Source of the DNA: Trypanosoma brucei gambiense DAL972
Taxonomy: Eukaryota; Euglenozoa; Kinetoplastea; Trypanosomatida; Trypanosomatidae
NCBI RefSeq assembly: GCF_000210295.1
Contig: NC_026742.1
Span: 992,001 to 1,056,000, forward strand
Length of the DNA stretch: 64,000 nt
Direction of reading: 5' to 3'
In this document: positions 17,854 to 27,326 of the stretch, piece after piece
Layout: each line of letters opens with the position of its first letter
Position numbering within the stretch: the stretch's first letter is position 1
The notes under the pieces: model-generated
What the model was told of the DNA's origin: nothing
Databases searched by the model: none
What the model saw: only the letters and a program-made list of their open reading frames with translations
Made by a program: the position numbers and the translations under genes

Positions 17854-19830
17854 TCAACGCACCCACTTTGGAAGCTTACTGTATGGATTACTGGGTTTCT
17901 TCTCCTTCAACTTCTTCCCGGCGGCCTCTGCCTTCGCACGTCTTGCCTCCAACTTATTGTTCACGAGTCCACTTCCGTCCTTCGCCGCGGAAATGCGACC
18001 TTCTGACAACTGCTTTGCCTTCGCTGTCAGCATTTTCTCGCGCCTTTCGTTGCCTTGCACAACACCGTTGACCATCTTGTAATATCTCGCAGCCTTTTTG
18101 CGGGCAACCTGCAGTTGCATCTTGCGTGTCGCCACTTCTTGCCGTTTCACATCTGCGAGTTTTCTACGAAGCCGATGTTCATCCGTCTCTTGCTGTTTGC
18201 GTGCCTCCTTTGCCTTCTGCTGTGCCAAGCGCCGACGTGCCACAGCTTCGTTGGTAGGAGCATTCATCAAGTTCAACTCGCGCTGTTGACGCACCTTCAA
18301 AGCAGATAATTTGCTGCGTTCAACAGACTCAGTCACTTGTTCATCCTCCCACTTGGGTCGTCGTCGCGCCTCTTGGAGTTCGTCACCAGAGAGTTGCACG
18401 TCGTCGTCTCTGTCTAGCTCCTGTGCGGCGACGTTCTCCTCGTCACTTTCCTCTTCAAGAAGGAGCTCCGCAGCCTTTCCATCAGGGTCTGTTGGTGTAT
18501 ACTGCGGGTTGATGAGCTTTCGGATCTCGTGCACGCGCTTTGGAACATATGAAACTATCTTAGGATGATCCCGTCGGGCCTCCTCCACGGCAGCAATGTC
18601 CTCCGTGCTGTTGGTGATGGCCACTGTGAAGGGCGAAACGTGCGGCGGGAGCTCCTCACCAATGCGGTAACCGTTGGGTGGAAGCAGTAGGCGCGCATTG
18701 AGACAATCGAAGAGATATTGCGGTTGAACGTATTCAATGCGATCATCTTTCTCAAAACCAGGTGGCAGTGCCGGTCGGTCTACTACAAAATGTGTAATGT
18801 TTTCGGCGACGTATCCTGTTGCAACACGGCCACCGCATGCCTTGATTACAAGTGCTGCATGTTTGTGTGGGACCTCACGCGATATGTAGAAGGAGAGTCC
18901 CTCAAATACGCGACGTACCTTCCGCAGCTCCTCGTCCATCAGCTCCACCCGTTTGGCAACTTGTCCCACCGTCCCGCCTAACCCTTGAACGGTTTCCTTG
19001 TTAGTGGTGTCGAAATTCTCTGCGTTTAGGTTCGGCTCTTCCTCCTCCGCTTTCTGCTTCTCCGCTAGGTCACGCTCCAACTTAAAAAGCACGAAGCGCA
19101 TCAATTCAAGGTAGAACTCAAGGAAACTGATCATTATATACTGCTGTACACCTGCTGGAAATTTGTGAGCGTACTCATGCGGGCATAACCAACGCACACG
19201 CTCACCACGAACAATGGCCTCAAAGTAATACCCTTTTATGGATATAAATCCCTTTGACAAGGCTTGGGCGCGCTCTACATAGCTATTCCACCGTTCGCAT
19301 GTCTCGCGGGCCCGTCGATGAAGTCCAGAGGTCAGCGTGTGATGCGTCTCAATGGTACTCTCACTCGCCACTTCGGGACTCAAAAAAGCGTACAATGCAA
19401 TCATAGACATGGCGTCATCAATATCCCGCACAGCGTCAGCGAAGTAAGGATAGCGCTCCTTAATTGTGGCAACAAGGCTATACTTGGGTTTAACCTTGTT
19501 ACTGTGAAGGACTTTAAGGTCTTCAGTGAGCCTCATCGCCTCCGCCCGGCGAACCTTCTTTTCCCACGCGCGGAACGCCATCATGCGATCCGCCAGGTGA
19601 TCCCGTACCAACCACTTAATTTCACGGGCAAGGTAATATTGCTTGTCGTTGCCGCTTTGTTTCTGCTTGCTTCGGTTCAGAGCACGGGGATAAATACCCT
19701 TGAGTATGCAGAGGCGACGAAAGTGAATCGAGTCGACCTGCAGCAAACGCGTTGCCTGCATGCGCGTGAGGTACTTCTTCTTTTGGCGCTCCTTCTTCAC
19801 GCGCTTTGACCATGCCTGCTTTCGGTGCAT
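17854..19830 (-). CDS. NOP7: Pescadillo homologue (NOP7/PES1), ribosome biogenesis
   Basis: A 658-residue Pescadillo protein, scaffold of the PeBoW complex needed for processing 27S-type pre-rRNA and 60S assembly in the nucleolus. The N-terminal Pescadillo domain is clear: 'KKYLTRMQATRLLQVDSIHFRRLCILKGIYPR' (read in parts, residues 18-49), 'IKERYPYFADAVRDIDDAMSM' (about 123-143) and 'RVRWLCPHEYAHKFP'. A BRCT domain covers about 312-400 ('FEGLSFYISREVP', 'KACGGRVATGYVAENITHFV', 'YVQPQYLFDCLN'). The rest is acidic then a basic coiled-coil tail, as in the family. Length is near the yeast and human proteins. The first Met is supported by the pyrimidine-rich sequence just upstream. Confidence 0.97.
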   Translation of the reverse strand: MHRKQAWSKRVKKERQKKKYLTRMQATRLLQVDSIHFRRLCILKGIYPRALNRSKQKQSGNDKQYYLAREIKWLVRDHLADRMMAFRAWEKKVRRAEAMRLTEDLKVLHSNKVKPKYSLVATIKERYPYFADAVRDIDDAMSMIALYAFLSPEVASESTIETHHTLTSGLHRRARETCERWNSYVERAQALSKGFISIKGYYFEAIVRGERVRWLCPHEYAHKFPAGVQQYIMISFLEFYLELMRFVLFKLERDLAEKQKAEEEEPNLNAENFDTTNKETVQGLGGTVGQVAKRVELMDEELRKVRRVFEGLSFYISREVPHKHAALVIKACGGRVATGYVAENITHFVVDRPALPPGFEKDDRIEYVQPQYLFDCLNARLLLPPNGYRIGEELPPHVSPFTVAITNSTEDIAAVEEARRDHPKIVSYVPKRVHEIRKLINPQYTPTDPDGKAAELLLEEESDEENVAAQELDRDDDVQLSGDELQEARRRPKWEDEQVTESVERSKLSALKVRQQRELNLMNAPTNEAVARRRLAQQKAKEARKQQETDEHRLRRKLADVKRQEVATRKMQLQVARKKAARYYKMVNGVVQGNERREKMLTAKAKQLSEGRISAAKDGSGLVNNKLEARRAKAEAAGKKLKEKKPSNPYSKLPKWVR

Positions 19831-20095
19831 ATTTTTTCGGTGCTTACCCTATCCTGTATCACCCACACATAGGATAAAAAGAATAATATTAAGAAGTTAA
19901 CGAAGACAGCAACACTGACAAATAGGGATAACCGAAGTGAATTGTAACGAAACTGAGGTAAACGGTAAGGGAAGCGAATAAGTTCATATCCCATATAACA
20001 ACACAAACACCTTCGAGTTCAAGAAGGAAACAAATAAATAGTACTGCACCTACCCGTTGAATGGTGTCACACTCCCGATGTTTTGTGTCCTTTGG

Positions 20096-21196
20096 CTACT
20101 GAGGGGCGTTATCCTTCACTGCAACACCACCAGCGGCGGTCTCCTCACAGTGTTCTTGATCTTCTTCATCCACCTCTCCCTCAACTCCATCGTACTCCTC
20201 GCTATTCTCCTCACGTGTCTTTTCCATACGCCACTGTGCCCGCTGTAGTTCTTCAAACGCAGCACTTTCAATGCGCATGCGCCTGTCATGCTCGCAACCG
20301 GGATATATTCCATCCTCGAACTTCCGGTCGAGGAGTTGAGCATCTTCAACGCTATCTGTGATGAATGTGTAGGGTGGCGTGAAGGTGGTATAGAGGAACG
20401 TGCTTCGGGCCTCCAACGAGGGGTAATCATCTGGCCATTCGCTCATTGTACTAAACCCCTCCAACGGGACGACGTGACTCGTGTCAGGAATCCGACGGGT
20501 AAAAAGAATACCGTTAAGATGGTCCAATTCATGCAACGCCATCCGCGCCCTCATCTTATCGAGGGTAACTTCAAATGGGTTGCCATCTTCTGCAATCGCC
20601 CGCACACGCACCGTTGACGGACGCTCAATGAAATGTAGCAGAAAACAGCAACTGGCACACGGCTCCCATGCAAAACAAGTTTTCCCCTCACGGCGTTTCT
20701 TTTCCATCCACAGAGCTTCAGCCTCAACAAAGGTGATGCTCTTTTGCTTAGCTATTTCCTCCACCTCTAGTGTGTCAAGGTTAATGGGGTTAATGAAGAC
20801 AGTGCCATCAAAGAGGGTAAACATCTGCACGTTCCAACCAATCTTTGGAGCACACAAAGAAGGATATTGGTAGTAATGCCGCGCTGCTCGGACTCGGCCA
20901 ATCATATCATTGAACTCACCGCGACGAACAAGAGAAATATCAAGAGGATATTGTTTGCACCATAATGAGCGTGCGGGTAGTTGCACTATGGGGTGCTCAA
21001 CATGGACGTTGCTGCCAGGCATATAAGCTGAGTCTGCATTACTATGAGTTGTGTTACTGTGAGTTCGTTTCGAAAATAACATATGGATGGTCCCCATGCC
21101 GTCGGTACCGTTAACAAAAGTGTGAGTTGATCTCGCTGAGTCGATACCGCGCATTATGCGACAAGATTGCCTAAAGAATGCATGATGTATACGCAT
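20096..21196 (-). CDS. Peptide deformylase-like protein with altered motif 1
   Basis: A 366-residue protein related to polypeptide deformylase, which removes formyl groups from organelle-made proteins. Motif 3 'HELDHLNG' (about residue 220) keeps both metal-binding His and the catalytic Glu. Motif 2 is 'EPCASC' (about 178) where the family has EGCLS, keeping the metal-binding Cys. Motif 1, normally GxGLAAPQ, is 'SLCAPKIG' (about 112), with Lys replacing the Gln that helps stabilise the reaction intermediate. Long N- and C-terminal extensions flank the core; the N-terminus is basic and could be a mitochondrial presequence. T. brucei is known to have two deformylases; this would be the more divergent one. 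Activity cannot be judged from sequence. Confidence 0.88.
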   Translation of the reverse strand: MRIHHAFFRQSCRIMRGIDSARSTHTFVNGTDGMGTIHMLFSKRTHSNTTHSNADSAYMPGSNVHVEHPIVQLPARSLWCKQYPLDISLVRRGEFNDMIGRVRAARHYYQYPSLCAPKIGWNVQMFTLFDGTVFINPINLDTLEVEEIAKQKSITFVEAEALWMEKKRREGKTCFAWEPCASCCFLLHFIERPSTVRVRAIAEDGNPFEVTLDKMRARMALHELDHLNGILFTRRIPDTSHVVPLEGFSTMSEWPDDYPSLEARSTFLYTTFTPPYTFITDSVEDAQLLDRKFEDGIYPGCEHDRRMRIESAAFEELQRAQWRMEKTREENSEEYDGVEGEVDEEDQEHCEETAAGGVAVKDNAPQ

Positions 21197-21482
21197 CTCA
21201 ATCTTAATCCCTCAACACTTCCTTCCCTACATGCATGCAGAGAGGCAGCAATCAAGCAGAAATAAATTGCAGGAACGTGTGATGCATGAGTATCATTGAA
21301 GGAGGAACAGGGAAATAGTATCGTTCTTTTTGCAAAAAAAAAATCCCATTAAAACGACATGTGGTCTTCTTCCGTTCCTTTGCAAAAAAAAAAAGCGGCG
21401 CCCCCCACCGCAACATTTTTTTTTTTAATTGCAGTTAAGGGTTAATTCAGAAGTGCCACAGAACCATCTGGGGCAGCACAGC

Positions 21483-21522
<40 letters not shown>

Positions 21523-21965
21523 GGAAAGTAATAGATGCAGAGACGTCTTTTCATTTCTGTTCAAAAATTAAAATATGGTGGCAAAGAAGGGGTTTAAACA
21601 GTTATCTATCACAAATAAAGAACGAAACACTGTTGCTGTGAAATTGAATCTATGTAGGAAAATATGAAAAATCATTCTCTCACGTTATTTTTTTAAATAT
21701 TTCTAGGTAAAAAAGAAAAATGAAAAAGGATGAGCAACTATACGTGTATCTAAAACGCACTCACATAACACCAAATGAAAAAAAAATGTATGCGAAACAT
21801 AAGCAAACGTGTTTCCGTGATATTTTACCCACCCGTGAACAGGAATCAGCGGGTGTCAGTGATGAAAAATTTGTGGAAGAACGAAATGATAAAACACACA
21901 CATACACAAAAAAAATCCACAGGCACGGTGAACAGAGAGTTTCTTGTCTATTCTTCAATGTCACT
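21197..21965. other. Intergenic region, about 0.77 kb, with long TA microsatellite
   Basis: Contains A runs at 21334-21343 and 21382-21393, a T run at 21416-21426, and an uninterrupted 34-base AT repeat at 21485-21518. Small frames on both strands look like low-complexity translations. No gene is seen. Confidence 0.6.
21485..21518. repeat. AT dinucleotide microsatellite
   Basis: About 17 uninterrupted AT units in the spacer downstream of the basic repeat protein gene. Confidence 0.95.
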
Positions 21966-23462
21966 CTACGTCCACACTAATAAATCACGCACTTGCGTTG
22001 AATTCAAATGGCTTGTATGGTATGAAACCCTCCGTGGTGAGGGTGTTTGGGGTTGGTATGTTTCGCCAAAGACTATATTTGATTTTGTCACATGCTGCCC
22101 AGCGACGCGACCCACGCCACTTCTAATACGAGGCGATACCAACACTCCAGCTGGGTCGTAGAAATTATCTCCTCCTCCTGGTGCCGATGTGGCGCTTATG
22201 TCTCCTTTGGTTGGTGTGTTGGCGGTGCAAACACATTGACAGCCGTCCCTATTGTCTTCACCTTCTGAGAAATGTATGGGCTCTCGGCTGCTGGACAAAC
22301 CACGGGGACCAACTTCCGCTGGAGACTCATCGCCAAAAGGTGTTGTGCAGTGCCTCCGGTTTGGGGTACTTGTGACACCTGCGGCGGCTGGATAGTTATT
22401 TCTCGGAGAATACAATGGTGTGGCAGATTGGCTCACAGCCGTCCTCCTCACGTCCAGATCAGTTCGCCCAACCAAGAAAGGTGAAAGAGAACGACAACGC
22501 TGCGTCGCTTCTTTACGGCGGCTCCGGATACCAAAAATATCATGATCCAAATACCCTGGATGCCCCTGCATCGATTCTGTGACACGGGGAGGCCGCTTAC
22601 GGGGAGGTAAGGTATGTACGGGTTGTGTGGCCTCAAATGCATCCACGCCCTTCCTCGTGCGGATGCATGGACGTGGTGTGGTGGCGGCACTCGACCGTTC
22701 CTTTACCACAAGATTTCCGCCAAGGTTATCCCATCGGTACGTCGACAACTGGTAACGGACTCGGCGCCCGGGTGTGATCGGATTGTACTCCTGTTCGTCG
22801 GGTCTGAAAGGATGAAATGTGGCTCTCCTTTGTGCAACCGTGTTGGGACGCCGCCCCAGTGGTGTTGTTTTTCGGCGCCCCTCTTGGGAATAAATGAACC
22901 GCGCCAGACTTCCCAGTCCGTCATCGTGTTTTACTGCAGGCTGCTTTCGCACAGGAGGGGTTGGAGAGGTAAAATCAAAGATTCGGCTTTTATTCATTTG
23001 ATTTATTTTTGCGGTATTAGCGCGCGCCCTGAAGGGGTTCAACTCGGGATCCACGCGATGTTGCATCTCATAGAGGTACCGCACATCCTCCTTTTGGGTC
23101 ATATCTAATCGATAGGCGTCCGGTCGCATGTCCTCTAACCGCGTGTTACATAACAACCTGGATAACAACTGACTGGTCGACATGTTCTCCAGAGAACCAT
23201 TTGGTTCAGGGGTTGGGTTTCTGCGGTTACTTTTCCGGTCACCTGAGTTGCTGCGGTTACTTTTTCGGTCGCCCGAGTTGCTGCGGTTACTCTTCCGTTC
23301 GTTACCAATATGGGATCCTTTACTTGGAGTAGAGCGCTTGCCATCGGTCTTTATGGAGGAACGTCGGTGCTCTGTAGTTTGGTTCACGCCGCTATGAGCC
23401 GCTCGACGTGCCGACGATGCACCACTGGCAACCAAGTTTTTCCTTGTCGGCGTCCCGGACAT
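21966..23462 (-). CDS. Basic, disordered protein with 10-residue N-terminal repeats
   Basis: I take the ATG at 23462 ('MSGTPTRKN'), giving 498 residues; the frame is open 55 codons further upstream but that part is hydrophobic and resembles translated 5' UTR. The protein is rich in Arg, Ser, Pro and Thr and probably disordered. Residues about 60-90 contain two and a half copies of 'KSNRSNSGDR', encoded by 30-bp DNA repeats. One more conserved-looking stretch is 'NMSTSQLLSRLLCNTRLEDM' followed by 'RLDMTQKEDVRYLYEMQHRV'. Many S/T-P sites suggest phosphorylation. It has no recognisable domain; a cytoskeleton-associated role is a guess based only on composition. Confidence 0.8.
   Translation of the reverse strand: MSGTPTRKNLVASGASSARRAAHSGVNQTTEHRRSSIKTDGKRSTPSKGSHIGNERKSNRSNSGDRKSNRSNSGDRKSNRRNPTPEPNGSLENMSTSQLLSRLLCNTRLEDMRPDAYRLDMTQKEDVRYLYEMQHRVDPELNPFRARANTAKINQMNKSRIFDFTSPTPPVRKQPAVKHDDGLGSLARFIYSQEGRRKTTPLGRRPNTVAQRRATFHPFRPDEQEYNPITPGRRVRYQLSTYRWDNLGGNLVVKERSSAATTPRPCIRTRKGVDAFEATQPVHTLPPRKRPPRVTESMQGHPGYLDHDIFGIRSRRKEATQRCRSLSPFLVGRTDLDVRRTAVSQSATPLYSPRNNYPAAAGVTSTPNRRHCTTPFGDESPAEVGPRGLSSSREPIHFSEGEDNRDGCQCVCTANTPTKGDISATSAPGGGDNFYDPAGVLVSPRIRSGVGRVAGQHVTKSNIVFGETYQPQTPSPRRVSYHTSHLNSTQVRDLLVWT
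23221..23297 (-). repeat. 30-bp coding tandem repeat, 2.5 copies
   Basis: Units at 23221-23250 and 23251-23280 with a partial third at 23281-23297. They differ by a few bases and encode the 10-residue Ser/Arg/Asn repeat in frame. Confidence 0.9.
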
Positions 23463-23770
23463 ATGTGCTTCAACTACTGAGGTAACAAGTTCTTTTAGTA
23501 AGTAGAAGATCGAAGGAATAGATGAAATCACAGAGGATGGGAAATGGGGGTCAGGTTGTTGGTGATTGCACATGTATACGCCTGTATCCGTGTGTGACTT
23601 CGTTATGCTCGACACAAAGACCAACAATAGCCGAAGAATATCCGAACGCTGAGTGGTACGTTGCGAGAACGTTCAAAAAAGTCAACTACCCAAATACGTC
23701 AGTGACAAACTGTAAAGTGGTGCTAACCCACGTGTTGTTCTTGCTTTGGAGCAAAAAAAATTACATTCTG

Positions 23771-25066
23771 TCAAACGGAATTCCTGCGCCTTGACTTCTT
23801 CGCATTCCCACCACCCTCACCCGCGGGCACAATGCCTTCCCCTCTTTCTGCGACTAAGAATTGAAGCGCACAGCACGCACGGGTACATTGCTTCGGAAGC
23901 AATGCAGGAGGGTTCTCTTCACCGAAATTACGCGACAAAGAGTGAAACACACCATGAGGTATACATTGCCGCACATGTTGGGAACCATTTGCTTCCTCAG
24001 CCGCCTCCATGTAACTCACCTGTTGAGTGTCGCCGCATCCCAGTAAACCACTGTCACCCACTACATTTCCGCAACTGGAACCTGTATCTGCCACAACACC
24101 AGTCGATCCGCTGTTCTGAAGAGGACCGGAGCGTGGGTACTTCTCATTTGTGCCTTGGTGCGGCATCAGGGCAGTATCTACAGACGCACGGAGTGAAAGG
24201 GAACGCACATCCGCAGCGAGGCGCCTCTCGATTTGAATTGCATACGCGGCACCATAAGATCCGAAGCCAGCCGTGAAGACAGGGCGTGCCGGCTCAACAT
24301 TTTCCACACTCACATACGTGGCCCTGCCCTCGGCGGAGGGTGACGTGTGCAGTGGGAGTGCCACATTCAACTCTGTTGTCTTTGTTGGGTTTGTAGATTC
24401 CTCCACCGAAGGTAGACCATCGCGAGCAACAGAGGGGAACTTGAGGCGAATACCAGTGTGCAGTCGTTTCGGCCTTCCCGATACATCGCACCACGAACCG
24501 TTCCACAACCACGAGGGAATTACCTTTGGAACAACAACAGGCCCACTGTAGTCCGCAATAAATGCAACCTCGTCTTGTACGTTCCACGCAAATCTTTGAT
24601 ACTCCATGTGACTGCAATTCACACTCCAGTGCTGCAGCTTTCTAAGTCCCATCACCACCAACCCCGTTGTGTGTCTACCATCAAGACAATGAATGTACAA
24701 GGGATGCTGTTCCGCATCCGCAAGCATCTGTAAAACCTCGCTCATATCTGTGGGCATCAGTTGTGCCTCACCCTTATTCTGTTCTACTTGTATATGACGA
24801 ATGGTGATGCCTTCAGCGGCGGCAAACCTGGAGAGATCATAAGTAGGCTCCTCCGGAGTTAACGACACAATAGTGCGGAGCCCAAGACTGCGGAGAAACG
24901 GAAAATTCCGCAATGTGGGATATGCACCCCTGTAAACTCCTTCCTCCACGATGGCAAAGCGCAGTGGCGGTACAACATTCAGCAAAGCCGGGTCGAGTGT
25001 GCGAGAATCCATAATCTCACGCGATGATTGTGACTCCTGTAATGGGGGCGAGTGATGACTTTTCAT
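23771..25066 (-). CDS. Siw14/PFA-DSP-type tyrosine phosphatase with degenerate P-loop
   Basis: I choose the ATG at 25066 ('MKSHHSPPL'), giving 431 residues; the frame extends 50 codons upstream but that part translates the pyrimidine tract into false hydrophobic sequence. The N-terminal half is the plant-and-fungal atypical dual-specificity phosphatase fold (Siw14/Oca group, which act on inositol pyrophosphates): 'VVEEGVYRGAYPTLRNFPFL'-type start, 'LRTIVSLTPEEPTYD' and 'LRKLQHWSV…EYQRFAW' after the active site. The P-loop reads 'HCLDGRHTTG' (bases 24664-24693) where the family has HCxxGxxRTG: the nucleophile Cys is kept but the phosphate-binding Arg is Thr. Catalysis is therefore doubtful. 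The Ser/Gly-rich C-terminal half has no known domain and a basic tail. Confidence 0.88.
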   Translation of the reverse strand: MKSHHSPPLQESQSSREIMDSRTLDPALLNVVPPLRFAIVEEGVYRGAYPTLRNFPFLRSLGLRTIVSLTPEEPTYDLSRFAAAEGITIRHIQVEQNKGEAQLMPTDMSEVLQMLADAEQHPLYIHCLDGRHTTGLVVMGLRKLQHWSVNCSHMEYQRFAWNVQDEVAFIADYSGPVVVPKVIPSWLWNGSWCDVSGRPKRLHTGIRLKFPSVARDGLPSVEESTNPTKTTELNVALPLHTSPSAEGRATYVSVENVEPARPVFTAGFGSYGAAYAIQIERRLAADVRSLSLRASVDTALMPHQGTNEKYPRSGPLQNSGSTGVVADTGSSCGNVVGDSGLLGCGDTQQVSYMEAAEEANGSQHVRQCIPHGVFHSLSRNFGEENPPALLPKQCTRACCALQFLVAERGEGIVPAGEGGGNAKKSRRRNSV

Positions 25067-25771
25067 TATAATTCCCGCAGACTCGCGAGCAAAACAGTAC
25101 CGCGAGCACAAGCCCGAAGGGACAACACGCAGCGTCCCTTCCGTCAATTCCAAAAAGCAAAAAAAAAGGAGGAGGGAAATAGAGAAAGAGAAGAAAAGGG
25201 AGGCAAACTGATACATGAAGGATTAAAAGGGGGAAAGCAGCAGTAAGGAATACGGAACATATGTCCGTATCATCCGGTCGAGGAACTCGCCATCACCACC
25301 AACTCCCTCCATTTCACACCCTTCGCAGGTCCGTTAAGCCTTTAAATAATGTGCCAGAACCTACGCTGTCACATCTTTCCCTACGCGTGCATCACAGTTT
25401 GTGCCCGATTAACACGCCGCCCTCCACTTTCCGCCCCCCCCTCCTCTCCGACATGTTCGTCTCAGCCCCCTTTACTGGGTCCTCACACCACCTTCACCGA
25501 CTCCATCCGTCAACATTTATTCTGTGAAAAAAAAATAATAATAATACGGGCGACACCCGCCAAGGACACGAAGCATACAAGTGGAAACAAGAACTAAACA
25601 AGATGAAGAGTCGCAATGGGTGTTAAGGTTACAGCAGATTGAATACGTTACTCGTGCTGTTATAAGTGTATATATCTTTCTGCAGAGTTTGGGCTCATTC
25701 CCACCTGACGAGAACACCCGACGAAAAGTTGTTAATTACGAAAACCTTAGCAACCCCCCCCCCCCAAGTGG
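25067..25771. other. Intergenic region, about 0.7 kb
   Basis: The purine run at 25155-25205 is a pyrimidine tract in the transcript and serves the phosphatase-like gene. A run of C sits at 25754-25765, just past the stop codon of the rhomboid-like gene. Short AAT repeats occur at 25535-25547. Confidence 0.6.
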
Positions 25772-26761
25772 TTACAATGCTGCTGTAAGTTTGTCAAGGC
25801 CGAGCATTCGGGTTGGAAGGGCCCAAAAGACGTACGCGACTAAAGCACCACCAGTTGCCGCTCCATGTTCCTCTGGCTTCGTGGTGAAAATGCGCCACAC
25901 GTCAATAACCATCACAAAAGCAGTGAGAACTAGGAAAGGAACGGGCGGCTGTTGAATAAAGTTAAGGTGCCTGAAAATGATGCCCTCAACACCCACAAGA
26001 CCGAGAATAAACGGATTGGGGCCATAACATCGACCACGTACCTCCAGAGGATCCATTCCATAATACAACTCAAAGTTTTGGCGTGCAACATGAATAAGAC
26101 CACCACCAAGTGTACAAAGGGACGCAAAGAAAGTCATTCGAGCATTGCCGAGAAACCCTAGCATCGTTTTTCCAAACTCCCAGAGGAGCCAGCAGTCAAT
26201 CAAAAGCTGCAGAAGATTCTCTTGGTAGAGGGCATTGGTGAAAAATGGATATATTCTCCCCGCATTTTCATGTGACAGCGTGAAATGTTCGACTATAAAG
26301 TCTCGCAGATCATCACTCCCAGAAAAGTTCATCAGGAAGTACGTGATGACGTTGGCGAGAAAAAGCAGCATCACAACATTGATCGTGTGGAATGGAGGAG
26401 GGAATGGTAAGTAACCGGCGCCGGCGTTACCACCAAGCGGATCCTCTTGCTTCTGCTCTTCATCGCCACCTTTATCCCCTTCGTTCCGCTGCTGAACCTG
26501 GTGGGTCCCAACGAGTTGACCGGAAGGTTTTTTCGGATCTCGCAGTACAGCACTGCTACAAAAAGTTCGACACGAATCCTTGTAAGCACCCGCGCCCATA
26601 CGTACGTTTTGATTCCCTTGCATGCGGTACATCATCAAAAATGTGGACCTCGCCGGTCCCACGAGTGAAACGCCGTTGTCGCGGAGGAATCGGGCTGGAG
26701 CACCTGTCACTCGAGGGCCCCTCAATGTTTTAATTAAATGCATCGGCGAGTACCGTAACAT
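25772..26761 (-). CDS. Protease-dead mitochondrial rhomboid, TimRhom I-like
   Basis: I choose the ATG at 26761 ('MLRYSPMHLIKTLRG'), giving 329 residues with an Arg-rich, amphipathic N-terminus typical of a mitochondrial presequence. The frame is open 81 codons further, but that extension translates a pyrimidine tract. The C-terminal 200 residues are a rhomboid fold with about six hydrophobic segments, beginning 'HTINVVMLLFLANVITYFLM'. The serine motif GxSG in TM4 is replaced by 'GPNPFILGLVG', and the TM6 His is lost ('AATGGALVAY' where 'AHLGGALVG' would be expected), so it cannot be a serine protease. T. brucei has two such proteins, TimRhom I and II, in the single inner-membrane presequence translocase. 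The match to TimRhom I is from memory. Confidence 0.83.
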   Translation of the reverse strand: MLRYSPMHLIKTLRGPRVTGAPARFLRDNGVSLVGPARSTFLMMYRMQGNQNVRMGAGAYKDSCRTFCSSAVLRDPKKPSGQLVGTHQVQQRNEGDKGGDEEQKQEDPLGGNAGAGYLPFPPPFHTINVVMLLFLANVITYFLMNFSGSDDLRDFIVEHFTLSHENAGRIYPFFTNALYQENLLQLLIDCWLLWEFGKTMLGFLGNARMTFFASLCTLGGGLIHVARQNFELYYGMDPLEVRGRCYGPNPFILGLVGVEGIIFRHLNFIQQPPVPFLVLTAFVMVIDVWRIFTTKPEEHGAATGGALVAYVFWALPTRMLGLDKLTAAL

Positions 26762-27326
26762 CACACCGCCTTCGTCCTCTGAGTGTGCCGGATCGAAGGA
26801 GACTCCACAAAGAGAGGGCCGTGTGTGGTTTGTTGGTTTTTTTTCTTGTTTTGTTTTCCTGAGGAGGGGCTCACGAAACGAAAAAGAAAAAAAACAGAGA
26901 AGGGAAGGGAAGGGAAGAGGGATGGGAAAAAAAATTAGGGGATGTTGGTGTACCGGGACAACGATAAAAGGGCGCAACGAAACAAAAAAAATGCCCCTGA
27001 GCACGTGCTAAGGAACTCGCTGCGACGTGCTGAGAGATCAACAAACAAAGCACCACTCAGGGTGTCTGTGGCGCCAAACAAACGCAAATGCCAAACGCAT
27101 TAGTAGTCAAGTCGTGAAATGATTCGCCACTTTTCAATTTATTCTCTGGCCTTCGCATGTCGCGGCACTACCCGTACCAGAATATTCTCAACTTCACGTT
27201 GGTCATCTTCCTCCCCAAAACCGTACACACAAACACACATACATTCAATCACAGTTAAGTGGTGCAACAGGATCAGACACCTCATTACACGTATCCAAAA
27301 CAACCATGAAGGTCCACAAGGTTCAC
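26762..27326. other. Intergenic region, about 0.56 kb
   Basis: The purine-rich run at 26870-26935 as printed is the likely pyrimidine tract of the rhomboid-like gene and contains a G-quadruplex-type motif on the plus (template) strand. The rest should be the mL30 3' UTR. Confidence 0.55.
26902..26921 (+). other. G-quadruplex-type motif within a pyrimidine tract
   Basis: Four GGG runs (26902, 26907, 26912, 26919) separated by 2-4 bases on the plus strand, which is the template strand for this array. Confidence 0.6.
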
